This document shows, in pieces, positions 1 through 5,311 of a stretch of DNA of 5,435 nt (positions are counted from its first letter, which is position 1; the number at the start of each line of letters is the position of its first letter). The notes below the pieces were generated by a model that saw only the letters and a list, made by a program, of their open reading frames with translations, searched no databases and was not told the DNA's origin. Both the position numbers and the translations under genes were made by a program. Source of the DNA: Candidatus Dadabacteria bacterium (GTDB lineage: Bacteria; J088); contig RFIY01000162.1 in the NCBI GenBank assembly GCA_003695505.1, forward strand, positions 1 to 5,435, written 5' to 3'.

Positions 1-324
1 CTGTTTGCACCTACCGTCAGCCACCGCCTCGCATCGTGCTATCCGGCGCCCGAGGTCTTCGATCTGCATCGCTATGACCCGGATCGTGCCGAGCATCGGA
101 CTCCTGGTGCGTTCCTGCCGTATGGCGTGGGCGTCCACATTTGCCTGGGTGCCGGAATTGCGGATGCGTTGATCGTCGCGACACTGGCGCGTCTCCTTGC
201 ACACTACGAACCGCTGATCCATCCCCAACCGGACCGGTTGCGGATTCGGGCGCGCCCAACACCGGCACCGGTCGGTTTTCGGTTGCAACTCTCACCGCGG
301 CAGCGAACAAGTCAGGCAGCCTGA
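1..324 (+). CDS. Cytochrome P450, C-terminal fragment (5' end outside window)
   Basis: This is the last 107 residues of a cytochrome P450, a heme-thiolate monooxygenase; the frame is open from base 1 and stops with TGA at 322-324. The diagnostic element is the heme-binding loop at fragment residues 38-50 (FLPYGVGVHICLG), with the proximal cysteine ligand at residue 48 (codon 142-144). The consensus F of FxxGxxxCxG is replaced by Y41; the other fixed positions are present. Just before it, PAPEVFDLHRYDPDR (residues 15-29) matches the 'P-x-x-F-x-P-x-R-F/Y' region that precedes the loop in P450s. After it, an alanine-rich L-helix (GAGIADALIVATLARLL) and a TPAPVGFRLQL beta ending complete the usual C-terminus. 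The substrate cannot be read because the I-helix, ExxR and substrate-recognition sites lie upstream. A di-iron hydroxylase gene follows on the same strand 81 bp later. Family assignment is secure; subfamily is unknown. Confidence 0.9.
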   Translation: MFAPTVSHRLASCYPAPEVFDLHRYDPDRAEHRTPGAFLPYGVGVHICLGAGIADALIVATLARLLAHYEPLIHPQPDRLRIRARPTPAPVGFRLQLSPRQRTSQAA

Positions 325-335
325 CGCGTCGCCAG

Positions 336-364
336 TTGACCATTTCGTCAAAAATGGATAATAT
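336..364 (+). promoter_or_regulatory. Sigma70-like promoter for the fatty acid hydroxylase gene
   Basis: A -35 element TTGACC (336-341; 5 of 6 to consensus) is followed after exactly 17 bp by TAATAT (359-364; 4 of 6, including the important T1, A2 and T6). An overlapping GATAAT (357-362) would give a 15-bp spacer. The stretch is AT-rich in an otherwise GC-rich window. The predicted start is near 371, leaving a leader of about 35 nt. It lies wholly between the P450 stop and the hydroxylase start, so the hydroxylase can be transcribed independently of the P450. This is inferred from sequence only. Confidence 0.55.
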
Positions 365-366
365 AG

Positions 367-383
367 ATTTTCCATTGGAAAAT
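367..383. repeat. Perfect 7+7 bp inverted repeat over the predicted transcription start
   Basis: ATTTTCC (367-373), spacer ATT, GGAAAAT (377-383). The repeat begins 3 bp after the -10 element and covers about -4 to +13 relative to the predicted start, a usual place for a repressor operator. As RNA it would form only a weak AT-rich hairpin and has no U-run, so a terminator is unlikely. The binding protein, if any, is not encoded in the window. Confidence 0.5.
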
Positions 384-395
384 ACCAAGTTTCCT

Positions 396-399
396 GGAG
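396..399 (+). promoter_or_regulatory. Ribosome binding site of the hydroxylase gene
   Basis: GGAG at 396-399 lies 6 nt before the ATG at 406. This supports 406 over the in-frame ATG at 418 as the start. Confidence 0.7.
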
Positions 400-405
400 T
401 AGAGA

Positions 406-1095
406 ATGAGTGCGGACATGGTGACCTTCTACATCGTGCTTACCGGAATCCTCGCCGGTACCGGCCTGGTGATGTTGACCCTCGCCGTTGTCGCCGACCG
501 ACCCGTCGCGGATGCGATCCGAATCGAATCGACGAAGCCGCGCCGTCTCGGCGGGCCAAAATTGTGGGGCATGATCTTCGCGAACTCGATCCTGTCGATC
601 GCGATGATCTATGGCGCAACCGCCCTGCCCGGCGCTCCACTTTTCTATGAGGGGCCAGCCGTGTGGTGGCGCGTCCTGCTGGAGGTCGCCGGCATTCTGG
701 TCCTCTACGACTTTGTCTACTACCTCGCGCACCGGTTTCTGTTGCACGGGCCAATCAAGCCGCTTTACCGCGTCCACGTCCTGCACCATACGGCGAGTCC
801 GCCCCGCGCGCAGGACAGCCTCTGGGTGCATCCGGTCGAAACCTTCATTGGTCTGGCGCTGATGATCGGCTCGACCTGGGTCGTCGGACCGGTTCACCTC
901 TGGTCCTTCGCGGCGATGTTTGCGATCTACTCGTTCATGAATGTCGTCATTCACGGGGGGCTGGAGTTTCGCGGACCGTGGCGGTTCATCGGCTACATGG
1001 CGCGCAAGCACGACACACACCACAAGTCGATGAAGCACGGCAACTACGCGTCGATCACGCCGTTGTTCGACAAACTGTTCGGTACGGCGCAGTAA
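406..1095 (+). CDS. Fatty acid hydroxylase / sterol desaturase superfamily membrane protein
   Basis: The 229-residue product is an integral-membrane non-heme di-iron oxygenase of the fatty acid hydroxylase superfamily (the ERG3 / beta-carotene hydroxylase-like group), which uses O2 to hydroxylate or desaturate lipid chains, sterols or carotenoids. The metal-binding histidine boxes are intact: H109-x4-H114 (HRFLLH), H124-x2-H127-H128 (HVLHH) and H202-x2-H205-H206 (HDTHH); H142, H183 and H211 are further candidates. Hydrophobic segments lie at about 6-29, 57-76, 88-108 and 147-183, leaving the boxes facing the cytoplasm as is typical of the family. The C-terminal HDTHHKSMKHGNYASITPLFDKLFGT is a hallmark ending of these proteins. 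The start at 406 has a GGAG site 6 nt upstream, and a dedicated promoter and possible operator lie in the preceding gap. A P450 gene lies upstream on the same strand, so both enzymes may oxidise related lipids; that link is inference. The exact substrate cannot be assigned. Confidence 0.9.
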   Translation: MSADMVTFYIVLTGILAGTGLVMLTLAVVADRPVADAIRIESTKPRRLGGPKLWGMIFANSILSIAMIYGATALPGAPLFYEGPAVWWRVLLEVAGILVLYDFVYYLAHRFLLHGPIKPLYRVHVLHHTASPPRAQDSLWVHPVETFIGLALMIGSTWVVGPVHLWSFAAMFAIYSFMNVVIHGGLEFRGPWRFIGYMARKHDTHHKSMKHGNYASITPLFDKLFGTAQ

Positions 1096-1097
1096 TC

Positions 1098-1126
1098 GCG
1101 CAAGGTTTGCGCCGCCGGATGGCGGC
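1098..1126 (+). other. Two overlapping GC-rich hairpins after the hydroxylase stop codon
   Basis: Hairpin A is GCGCAA (1098-1103), loop GGT, TTGCGC (1107-1112). Hairpin B is GCCGCC (1111-1116), loop GGAT, GGCGGC (1121-1126). Both stems are perfect 6 bp. They share bases 1111-1112, so they cannot both form completely. No U-run follows, so this is not a canonical intrinsic terminator; it could protect the 3' end of the upstream mRNA or pause polymerase. No convincing promoter was seen between here and the next gene. Confidence 0.4.
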
Positions 1127-1168
1127 ACGCTATCATCTGCGGCAGACGCCTCGATACCCGTCGGCCGA

Positions 1169-2383
1169 ATGGACCTCCGCATGCGCCCAGAGACGATGTT
1201 GCCATGGTTGCTCGCGGCCCTCGCTGTCCTGATTCCTCTGGCATTCTGGCGCGGTCGCCTCTGGCTGCAGTCACTCCGGCACGGTCCGCAGCCCGGCACC
1301 GTCGTCCGTGGTCGGCGCTTTCTGCCGCCGGATCTGCAGGCCATCATCGGGGCAATCCTGCTCGTCCTGTGCATTCCACTGCTGCTTCAGCTTTCGCCGA
1401 GGCCGCTCGATACGCTGCGCGATGCGCCCGGTCTTGCGGTTGGCGTCGTACTCGCGCTGGTCGCCGTTGGCCTGTTCCTGAGCGGCCTGTTTCGCCTGTT
1501 GCGGGCCCCGGTGGCTCGGCCGAAACTCCTGCTCGAAAGCGCCGGCTCGTCCGGTCTGATTGCCGGTCGCGTGCGTCTGCCTCTGGAGCTGCGCCGCGGA
1601 GAACCGATCAAGGTCCGCCTCCTTGTCCAGAAGGCGCAGCTCATCCATCATCGTGGCGGCGAGATTCAGCTCCTCGAAGCGCCGCTGTGGGCGGAGGAGC
1701 GCACGATCCGGGTCGAGCGTCACGCCGGGCGCACGGAGCTGCCCTTTCTGTTCTCACCTCCGCCGCGCCTGCCCGGCGCGGAGGCCGAAGGCGCGCGGGT
1801 CGAGTGGCTGCTCGAAGTCGGGCTGCCGCATCGCCCGCCGCTGGTGATGGCGCTGCCGCAACCCGACCGATCCGAGTCGCCGGACGAATCCCCGTCAGCG
1901 GCAGGCGGCCTCATACCGACCGGGTGGCGTACTCAGCAGCCGGTCTGGTTGCAGTTCGTGACGACGGCGTTCGTGGCCGTTTTTGCCGCGTTGATCTGGA
2001 TCGTCTTCACGGTCGAACGCGCGGGTTGGGAACAGCTCCCGCACCGCATTCCAGGGATGCTGTGGCGCGGCGCCGCCGCGCTCGTGATCTTCGCCGCGAT
2101 CCTTGGCGAACTGGTGCTGCGGATTGCACCGGAGTCGGACGCCGCTGTACGATGGCAGCGCTGGCGGCTTGCTCTGCTGGCTGGCGCCGCCGGCAGCGCG
2201 CTGGGGGCATTGATCGCCCTCGTCCGTCTGCTGCATCGGGGCCTGCCGCTAAGCTTTGACCTTGTCTCGGACATCTTTGTCGATGCGGTGGCCGGCATGT
2301 TGATGCTTGCGGGCCTGCTTGGACTGCTGCGGCTGCTGTGGCTGGTCGGCTCCGGCCGGCAGCGGAAGTCTGGGGCGAGTTGA
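1169..2383 (+). CDS. Uncharacterised polytopic membrane protein with beta-rich soluble insert
   Basis: I do not recognise this 404-residue protein by name. Predicted membrane segments lie at about 10-27, 56-74, 88-110, 258-281, 297-319, 333-353 and 371-392. Basic loops (R28-R50, R109-K119, C-terminal RQRK) suggest by the positive-inside rule that the central domain, residues 115-255, faces the cytoplasm. That domain is rich in short beta strands with motifs such as LIAGRVRLPLELRRGEPIKVRLLV, then LPFLFSPPPRLP and VEWLLEVGLP (191-220). This order (outer strand, glycine turn, 'PF.F..P..LP', then 'V.W.L.V') resembles arrestin-like beta-sandwich inserts seen in some bacterial membrane proteins; that comparison is by eye. 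The start is uncertain: ATG at 1169, 1181 and 1196 are all in frame, none with a good Shine-Dalgarno site, and the last would begin directly at the first membrane segment. It follows the hydroxylase by 73 bp and may be cotranscribed. It ends 12 bp before a convergent gene. Confidence 0.75.
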   Translation: MDLRMRPETMLPWLLAALAVLIPLAFWRGRLWLQSLRHGPQPGTVVRGRRFLPPDLQAIIGAILLVLCIPLLLQLSPRPLDTLRDAPGLAVGVVLALVAVGLFLSGLFRLLRAPVARPKLLLESAGSSGLIAGRVRLPLELRRGEPIKVRLLVQKAQLIHHRGGEIQLLEAPLWAEERTIRVERHAGRTELPFLFSPPPRLPGAEAEGARVEWLLEVGLPHRPPLVMALPQPDRSESPDESPSAAGGLIPTGWRTQQPVWLQFVTTAFVAVFAALIWIVFTVERAGWEQLPHRIPGMLWRGAAALVIFAAILGELVLRIAPESDAAVRWQRWRLALLAGAAGSALGALIALVRLLHRGLPLSFDLVSDIFVDAVAGMLMLAGLLGLLRLLWLVGSGRQRKSGAS

Positions 2384-2395
2384 GAGGCGTCGCGC

Positions 2396-5194
2396 TCAGC
2401 GCACGATCAACATCGTCTCCGCGTCTGCGACGATCGGCACACGGACGAGCTGCCCTTCGGGCAGTGTCACCGCGGTGACACCGTCCGGAAGCTCGACCCC
2501 TGTCACCGTGTCCCGCGCCGGCGGCGGGCCAAGCAGCAATGCGCGCGACGCATTCGTGCGGCTGCGCAGTGTCACGCTGTAGCTGGCGCCGTCCGCGGCC
2601 ACGTCGACGCGCATCAGCGGCAGATCGAGGGCATACTGTCCGCCTGGCGGCAGCTTCGGCGCGATCCCCAGCGCCAGTTCGGTGCGTCCTTCGACCACCG
2701 CCGTCACGGGTTCGATGCCGAACACGCGCAACGCGCCGAGCAAGGGCCCGACATGCTGATTCGAATTGATGATCGGGAAGTCGCGCGTCGGCGTCGCGAC
2801 CGATGCCCAGGTCTGGCCTGCATCGGGATGAACGTTGGTGTACTGCGCATCGGGTCCGGACCAGATGCCGTACCAGATATCGGGATAGACGTCGGCCTTG
2901 CGCGCCATCGTATTGCGCAGGAACTCGATCCACGCCGCGTCACGATCGGCGTGTGCAAAGCCCCAGATCGCCAGCGCCGAGATCGCCGGATTACTGCTGC
3001 CTTCGTCGGTCGCGCCTTCGAGCGCATTGGCCGGTTCCGAGAAATAGTGAAACTGAAACATACCGGTCGTCGACGGCGTCGACAGGTGTTCACGCGTCAG
3101 CACAACGAGCTCGCGCGCGTCGTCCGGCGTCGGCGGCAGATCTGCGATCAATGCCAGCGCATTGCTGAACAGAAAGATCACCTCTTCGCCAAACGGCTCA
3201 TTCGGCCCGAACCAGGCGCGTCGGTACCAGCCGTCCGGCAACCGCTCCTCGGCAGCCTCGCGACGCTGCTGCGCCGAAAAGGTGAGGATGTCGTTCGCGG
3301 CGGTCGTCGCTCCGCGCGCCTCCAGCATTGCAGCCGCCCACGATCCCATCCGCGCGGCCATCATCGCGTTCGCGACGCTTTCGCCCTCTTTTTCCGCCTG
3401 CTCGCGATCTTCGGCAAAAAAGGTGATGCTGTCATCCCAGTCGCCGGTCTGCACATGAATCAACCCGTGCGCGCCGACCCCGATGTCGTCGATCAGGCGA
3501 CGCACTCCGGCTTCAATGTGCCGCCAGAGCGGGCGCGACGCGCTCTCGTCTTTCGGCCACCAGGGTTCCATCGCATCGAGGATCGTCTGGTCACCGGTCG
3601 CCGCTACATATTCCGCGATGCCCCACCAGAGAAACAGATCAACGTCAGATGGATTGGTATGAATGCCCGCATCGCTGAGCTGGCCATATCCGCCGACCGC
3701 ATACGACAGTGCACGACGGTCCTCGTGCCGCATGCGTGCGGCGTACAGCAACACTTCGCGCGCCAGCGCCGGGTCGATGTAACTGAGCGGCGCGGCGATG
3801 AACATGAAGTCGCGCACGGCCCCGTCGAGACCGTGCTTGTACCAGTAGGCAGATCCCTGGTTGACGATGAAGTGTTCGAAGTACTGCTGAAAACCACCCG
3901 CGTTGCGCAAGTAGTAGCTGTGCCAGGCCAGCTCGCGGCGTAGCGCAGCCAGGTCAGGTACGTCGCCACGCGCTGGCTCCGGTGCGGTCAGGTCGACGGC
4001 ATAGGCCGCATGAGCCGCTGCAAGTGCGCGTGCGTCCTGCTCAGCCGTCTGCTCACTCGCAAGCTGCCACGGCGCGACCATCGCCGTCACCGCCGCGCCC
4101 GGCTCGGTGTATCCGAACGCATAGCGCAGCCGCACCGTTTCCCCGGGCGCGATCGTCAGGTTCCGGGACGGCGCGAGCATCGCCGCCTGGCCGAAACCAT
4201 CGACCTCGAAACGCCCGTCGAGCGCCACTCTTCCCGCGGCGGGCACGGGACGTGTCGCCTCCGCCCAGAATGCACGGGGGTCTGCGTAGACGCGGTCGGG
4301 AATCCCGGACAGATCCGCGACGAAGGTATCGAAGGGCTCGGGATTGAAGTCCGTCGGCGGGGAGACCGGAGTGCCGCCGCTGAGTTGCGCCCGCACGATC
4401 GCGCCATCGTGGCCGATCGACAGGGTGAGCCCCTCATTGAGCGCATCGCGTTCGGCGTCGAGCCGGGCCGGCAATGTCGGCTCCAGCGAGCCAGAGCGAA
4501 CGAGCTGAATCGGCATCGCGTGACGATTGACGTCCCAGACCTCGACATGCTCCAGGTCGATCGTCCGCCCGGTCAGATTGGTGATCGCCACATCATCCAC
4601 GAGCAGCGCCGCATCCGGCTGTGGCGCCCAGATGTTGCGTTCGACGCGCAGTTCGCCATCGCACCAGTCATGCGTCGCGTACCCCATGCCGAATACGCGT
4701 CGCGTCAGGCTCTCCGCCGGCTTCCAGCGGTCGGCCGTGACGATCTGCCGCCCGTCGGCAAGCGACAGCACCGAAAAACCACCGGCGAAGTTCCCGCTGG
4801 CCGGATCGAACCGGTTCAGCGCCTCGAGACCGCGATCCTGAATGAACACCTCGACGTAACCGTGGTTGTAGGCCAGCGCGTTGATGCGCAGGTTGCCGAC
4901 CAGGTGCCAGTGATCGCGACGTGGCAACTGCTCGGTGTTCGGCCAGAGCGCCCGGCCGTCGTGCATCTGGTCGAGCGTGTAGCGATACGCCGGCAGACCG
5001 AAGCGGTCGACGAACCATAGACCGAAGGATCCGTGGCCCGAGGCTCCGGCGGCAAATGGCGCGATACGGTCGGGCAGCACAGACTGCACCTGCACCGGCG
5101 CGTCGAACCCGCAGCGGCGCGCGAGCGTCTCCGACTGGCAACCGGCCAGCGTGGCCAGCAGCAGGATTGCGCGCACGACGTTCGAGGTTCTCAT
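2396..5194 (-). CDS. Lipid-anchored GH94/GH36-like glycoside hydrolase or phosphorylase
   Basis: The 932-residue product starts with a lipoprotein signal: MRTSNVVR, a hydrophobic stretch, then lipobox LAGC with the lipidated cysteine at residue 19. Q at +2 (not D) predicts outer-membrane sorting in a Gram-negative cell. Residues ~35-390 are beta-rich, as in the N-terminal sandwich of GH94 enzymes. Residues ~400-830 look like an (alpha/alpha)6 barrel, and ~835-932 form a beta-rich tail. Barrel signatures include VRDFMF (460-465; R461-D462 align with the Arg-Asp sugar-binding pair of GH94), DVDLFLWWGIAEYVAATGD (517-535), GDWDD (584-588; matches GDWND, whose last Asp is the GH94 general acid, here D588) and FGEEVIFLFSNALALIADLP (668-687). 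The TSG-type phosphate-binding motif of GH94 phosphorylases is not evident near 809-814 (NSNQHV), so it may be a hydrolase. Substrate unknown. An in-frame GTG at 5227 would extend the protein by 11 residues, but ATG 5194 gives a normal signal peptide. No clear Shine-Dalgarno site precedes it. Confidence 0.75.
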   Translation of the reverse strand: MRTSNVVRAILLLATLAGCQSETLARRCGFDAPVQVQSVLPDRIAPFAAGASGHGSFGLWFVDRFGLPAYRYTLDQMHDGRALWPNTEQLPRRDHWHLVGNLRINALAYNHGYVEVFIQDRGLEALNRFDPASGNFAGGFSVLSLADGRQIVTADRWKPAESLTRRVFGMGYATHDWCDGELRVERNIWAPQPDAALLVDDVAITNLTGRTIDLEHVEVWDVNRHAMPIQLVRSGSLEPTLPARLDAERDALNEGLTLSIGHDGAIVRAQLSGGTPVSPPTDFNPEPFDTFVADLSGIPDRVYADPRAFWAEATRPVPAAGRVALDGRFEVDGFGQAAMLAPSRNLTIAPGETVRLRYAFGYTEPGAAVTAMVAPWQLASEQTAEQDARALAAAHAAYAVDLTAPEPARGDVPDLAALRRELAWHSYYLRNAGGFQQYFEHFIVNQGSAYWYKHGLDGAVRDFMFIAAPLSYIDPALAREVLLYAARMRHEDRRALSYAVGGYGQLSDAGIHTNPSDVDLFLWWGIAEYVAATGDQTILDAMEPWWPKDESASRPLWRHIEAGVRRLIDDIGVGAHGLIHVQTGDWDDSITFFAEDREQAEKEGESVANAMMAARMGSWAAAMLEARGATTAANDILTFSAQQRREAAEERLPDGWYRRAWFGPNEPFGEEVIFLFSNALALIADLPPTPDDARELVVLTREHLSTPSTTGMFQFHYFSEPANALEGATDEGSSNPAISALAIWGFAHADRDAAWIEFLRNTMARKADVYPDIWYGIWSGPDAQYTNVHPDAGQTWASVATPTRDFPIINSNQHVGPLLGALRVFGIEPVTAVVEGRTELALGIAPKLPPGGQYALDLPLMRVDVAADGASYSVTLRSRTNASRALLLGPPPARDTVTGVELPDGVTAVTLPEGQLVRVPIVADAETMLIVR
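2464..2481. repeat. Perfect 18-bp palindrome inside the 3' end of the lipoprotein gene
   Basis: GTGTCACCG (2464-2472) is followed directly by its reverse complement CGGTGACAC (2473-2481). The octamer TGTCACCG recurs at 2501-2508. The palindrome lies about 80 bp past the stop of the convergent membrane-protein gene, so it could form a stem in that gene's read-through transcript. On the coding strand it encodes the repetitive peptide VTAVT, which explains part of the symmetry. No U-run follows. Confidence 0.35.
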
Positions 5195-5202
5195 CGCGAA
5201 AC

Positions 5203-5211
5203 AGCATATCA
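5203..5211 (-). promoter_or_regulatory. Extended -10 promoter element of the lipoprotein gene
   Basis: Read on the minus strand, TGATATGCT (TGn plus TATGCT) lies just upstream of the ATG at 5194. With a start 6-8 nt past the -10 element, transcription would begin about 1-3 nt before the ATG, giving an essentially leaderless mRNA. This fits the absence of a clear Shine-Dalgarno site. No good -35 hexamer is seen; the place where it would fall is in the tandem 11-bp repeat. Confidence 0.4.
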
Positions 5212-5225
5212 CCGCTGCGCCGCAC

Positions 5226-5248
5226 ACCGGCTCAGAACCGGCTCAGAA
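5226..5248. repeat. Tandem 11-bp direct repeat in the divergent intergenic region
   Basis: ACCGGCTCAGA occurs twice head to tail (5226-5236 and 5237-5247), followed by one further matching A. The period of 11 is close to one helical turn, so both copies would face the same side of DNA. It sits between the two divergent promoters, over the expected -35 position of the minus-strand gene, where an activator or repressor could act on either gene. Confidence 0.5.
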
Positions 5249-5264
5249 ATTGATCCGCCGGCGC

Positions 5265-5273
5265 TGCTATGCT
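5265..5273 (+). promoter_or_regulatory. Extended -10 promoter element of the sbcD-like gene
   Basis: TGCTATGCT (TGn plus TATGCT, 4 of 6 to TATAAT). The predicted start is near 5280, giving a leader of about 31 nt that contains the Shine-Dalgarno site. A TTGATC at 5250-5255 lies only 12 bp upstream of the -10 hexamer, too close to act as its -35, so an extended -10 promoter is the more likely form. Confidence 0.4.
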
Positions 5274-5296
5274 GTGTTTCGTTGCCACGAAAAAAC

Positions 5297-5302
5297 AGGA
5301 GA
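5297..5302 (+). promoter_or_regulatory. Ribosome binding site that decides the TTG start of the sbcD-like gene
   Basis: AGGAGA at 5297-5302 lies 9 nt before the TTG at 5312. It is the strongest Shine-Dalgarno site in the window and supports this non-ATG start, which also gives the expected N-terminus of the family. Confidence 0.7.
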
Positions 5303-5311
5303 ACATCGACG

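Noticed and set aside
1098-1126. Rho-independent terminator for the hydroxylase gene
   Set aside because: The stems are good but no run of T follows.
292-1374. 360-codon open frame on the minus strand opposite the hydroxylase gene
   Set aside because: It lies antisense to a gene with complete histidine boxes, its translation is rich in Arg, Asp and Gln with no domain pattern, and such frames are common opposite GC-rich genes.
1204-2259. 351-codon plus-strand frame overlapping the membrane-protein gene
   Set aside because: The alternative frame gives the clear membrane segments and beta domain; this one is Arg/Ala/Pro-rich without structure.
2007-2933. 308-codon minus-strand frame spanning the convergent junction
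   Set aside because: It overlaps two better-supported genes in other frames and its product is a low-complexity Arg/Ala sequence.
2753-3943. 396-codon open frame on the plus strand inside the lipoprotein gene
   Set aside because: It is the complement of a gene with clear catalytic motifs; the translation is Arg-rich and low in recognisable structure.
4010-5020. 336-codon open frame on the plus strand inside the lipoprotein gene
   Set aside because: Same reason: composition-driven antisense frame without ribosome site or domain signature.
5195-5227. Lipoprotein start at GTG 5227
   Set aside because: It would add 11 residues with three cysteines ahead of a normal signal peptide and place the predicted promoter inside the gene; ATG 5194 is simpler.
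5250-5273. TTGATC plus TATGCT as a classical -35/-10 pair
   Set aside because: The spacer is only 12 bp, too short for sigma70; the extended -10 reading is preferred.
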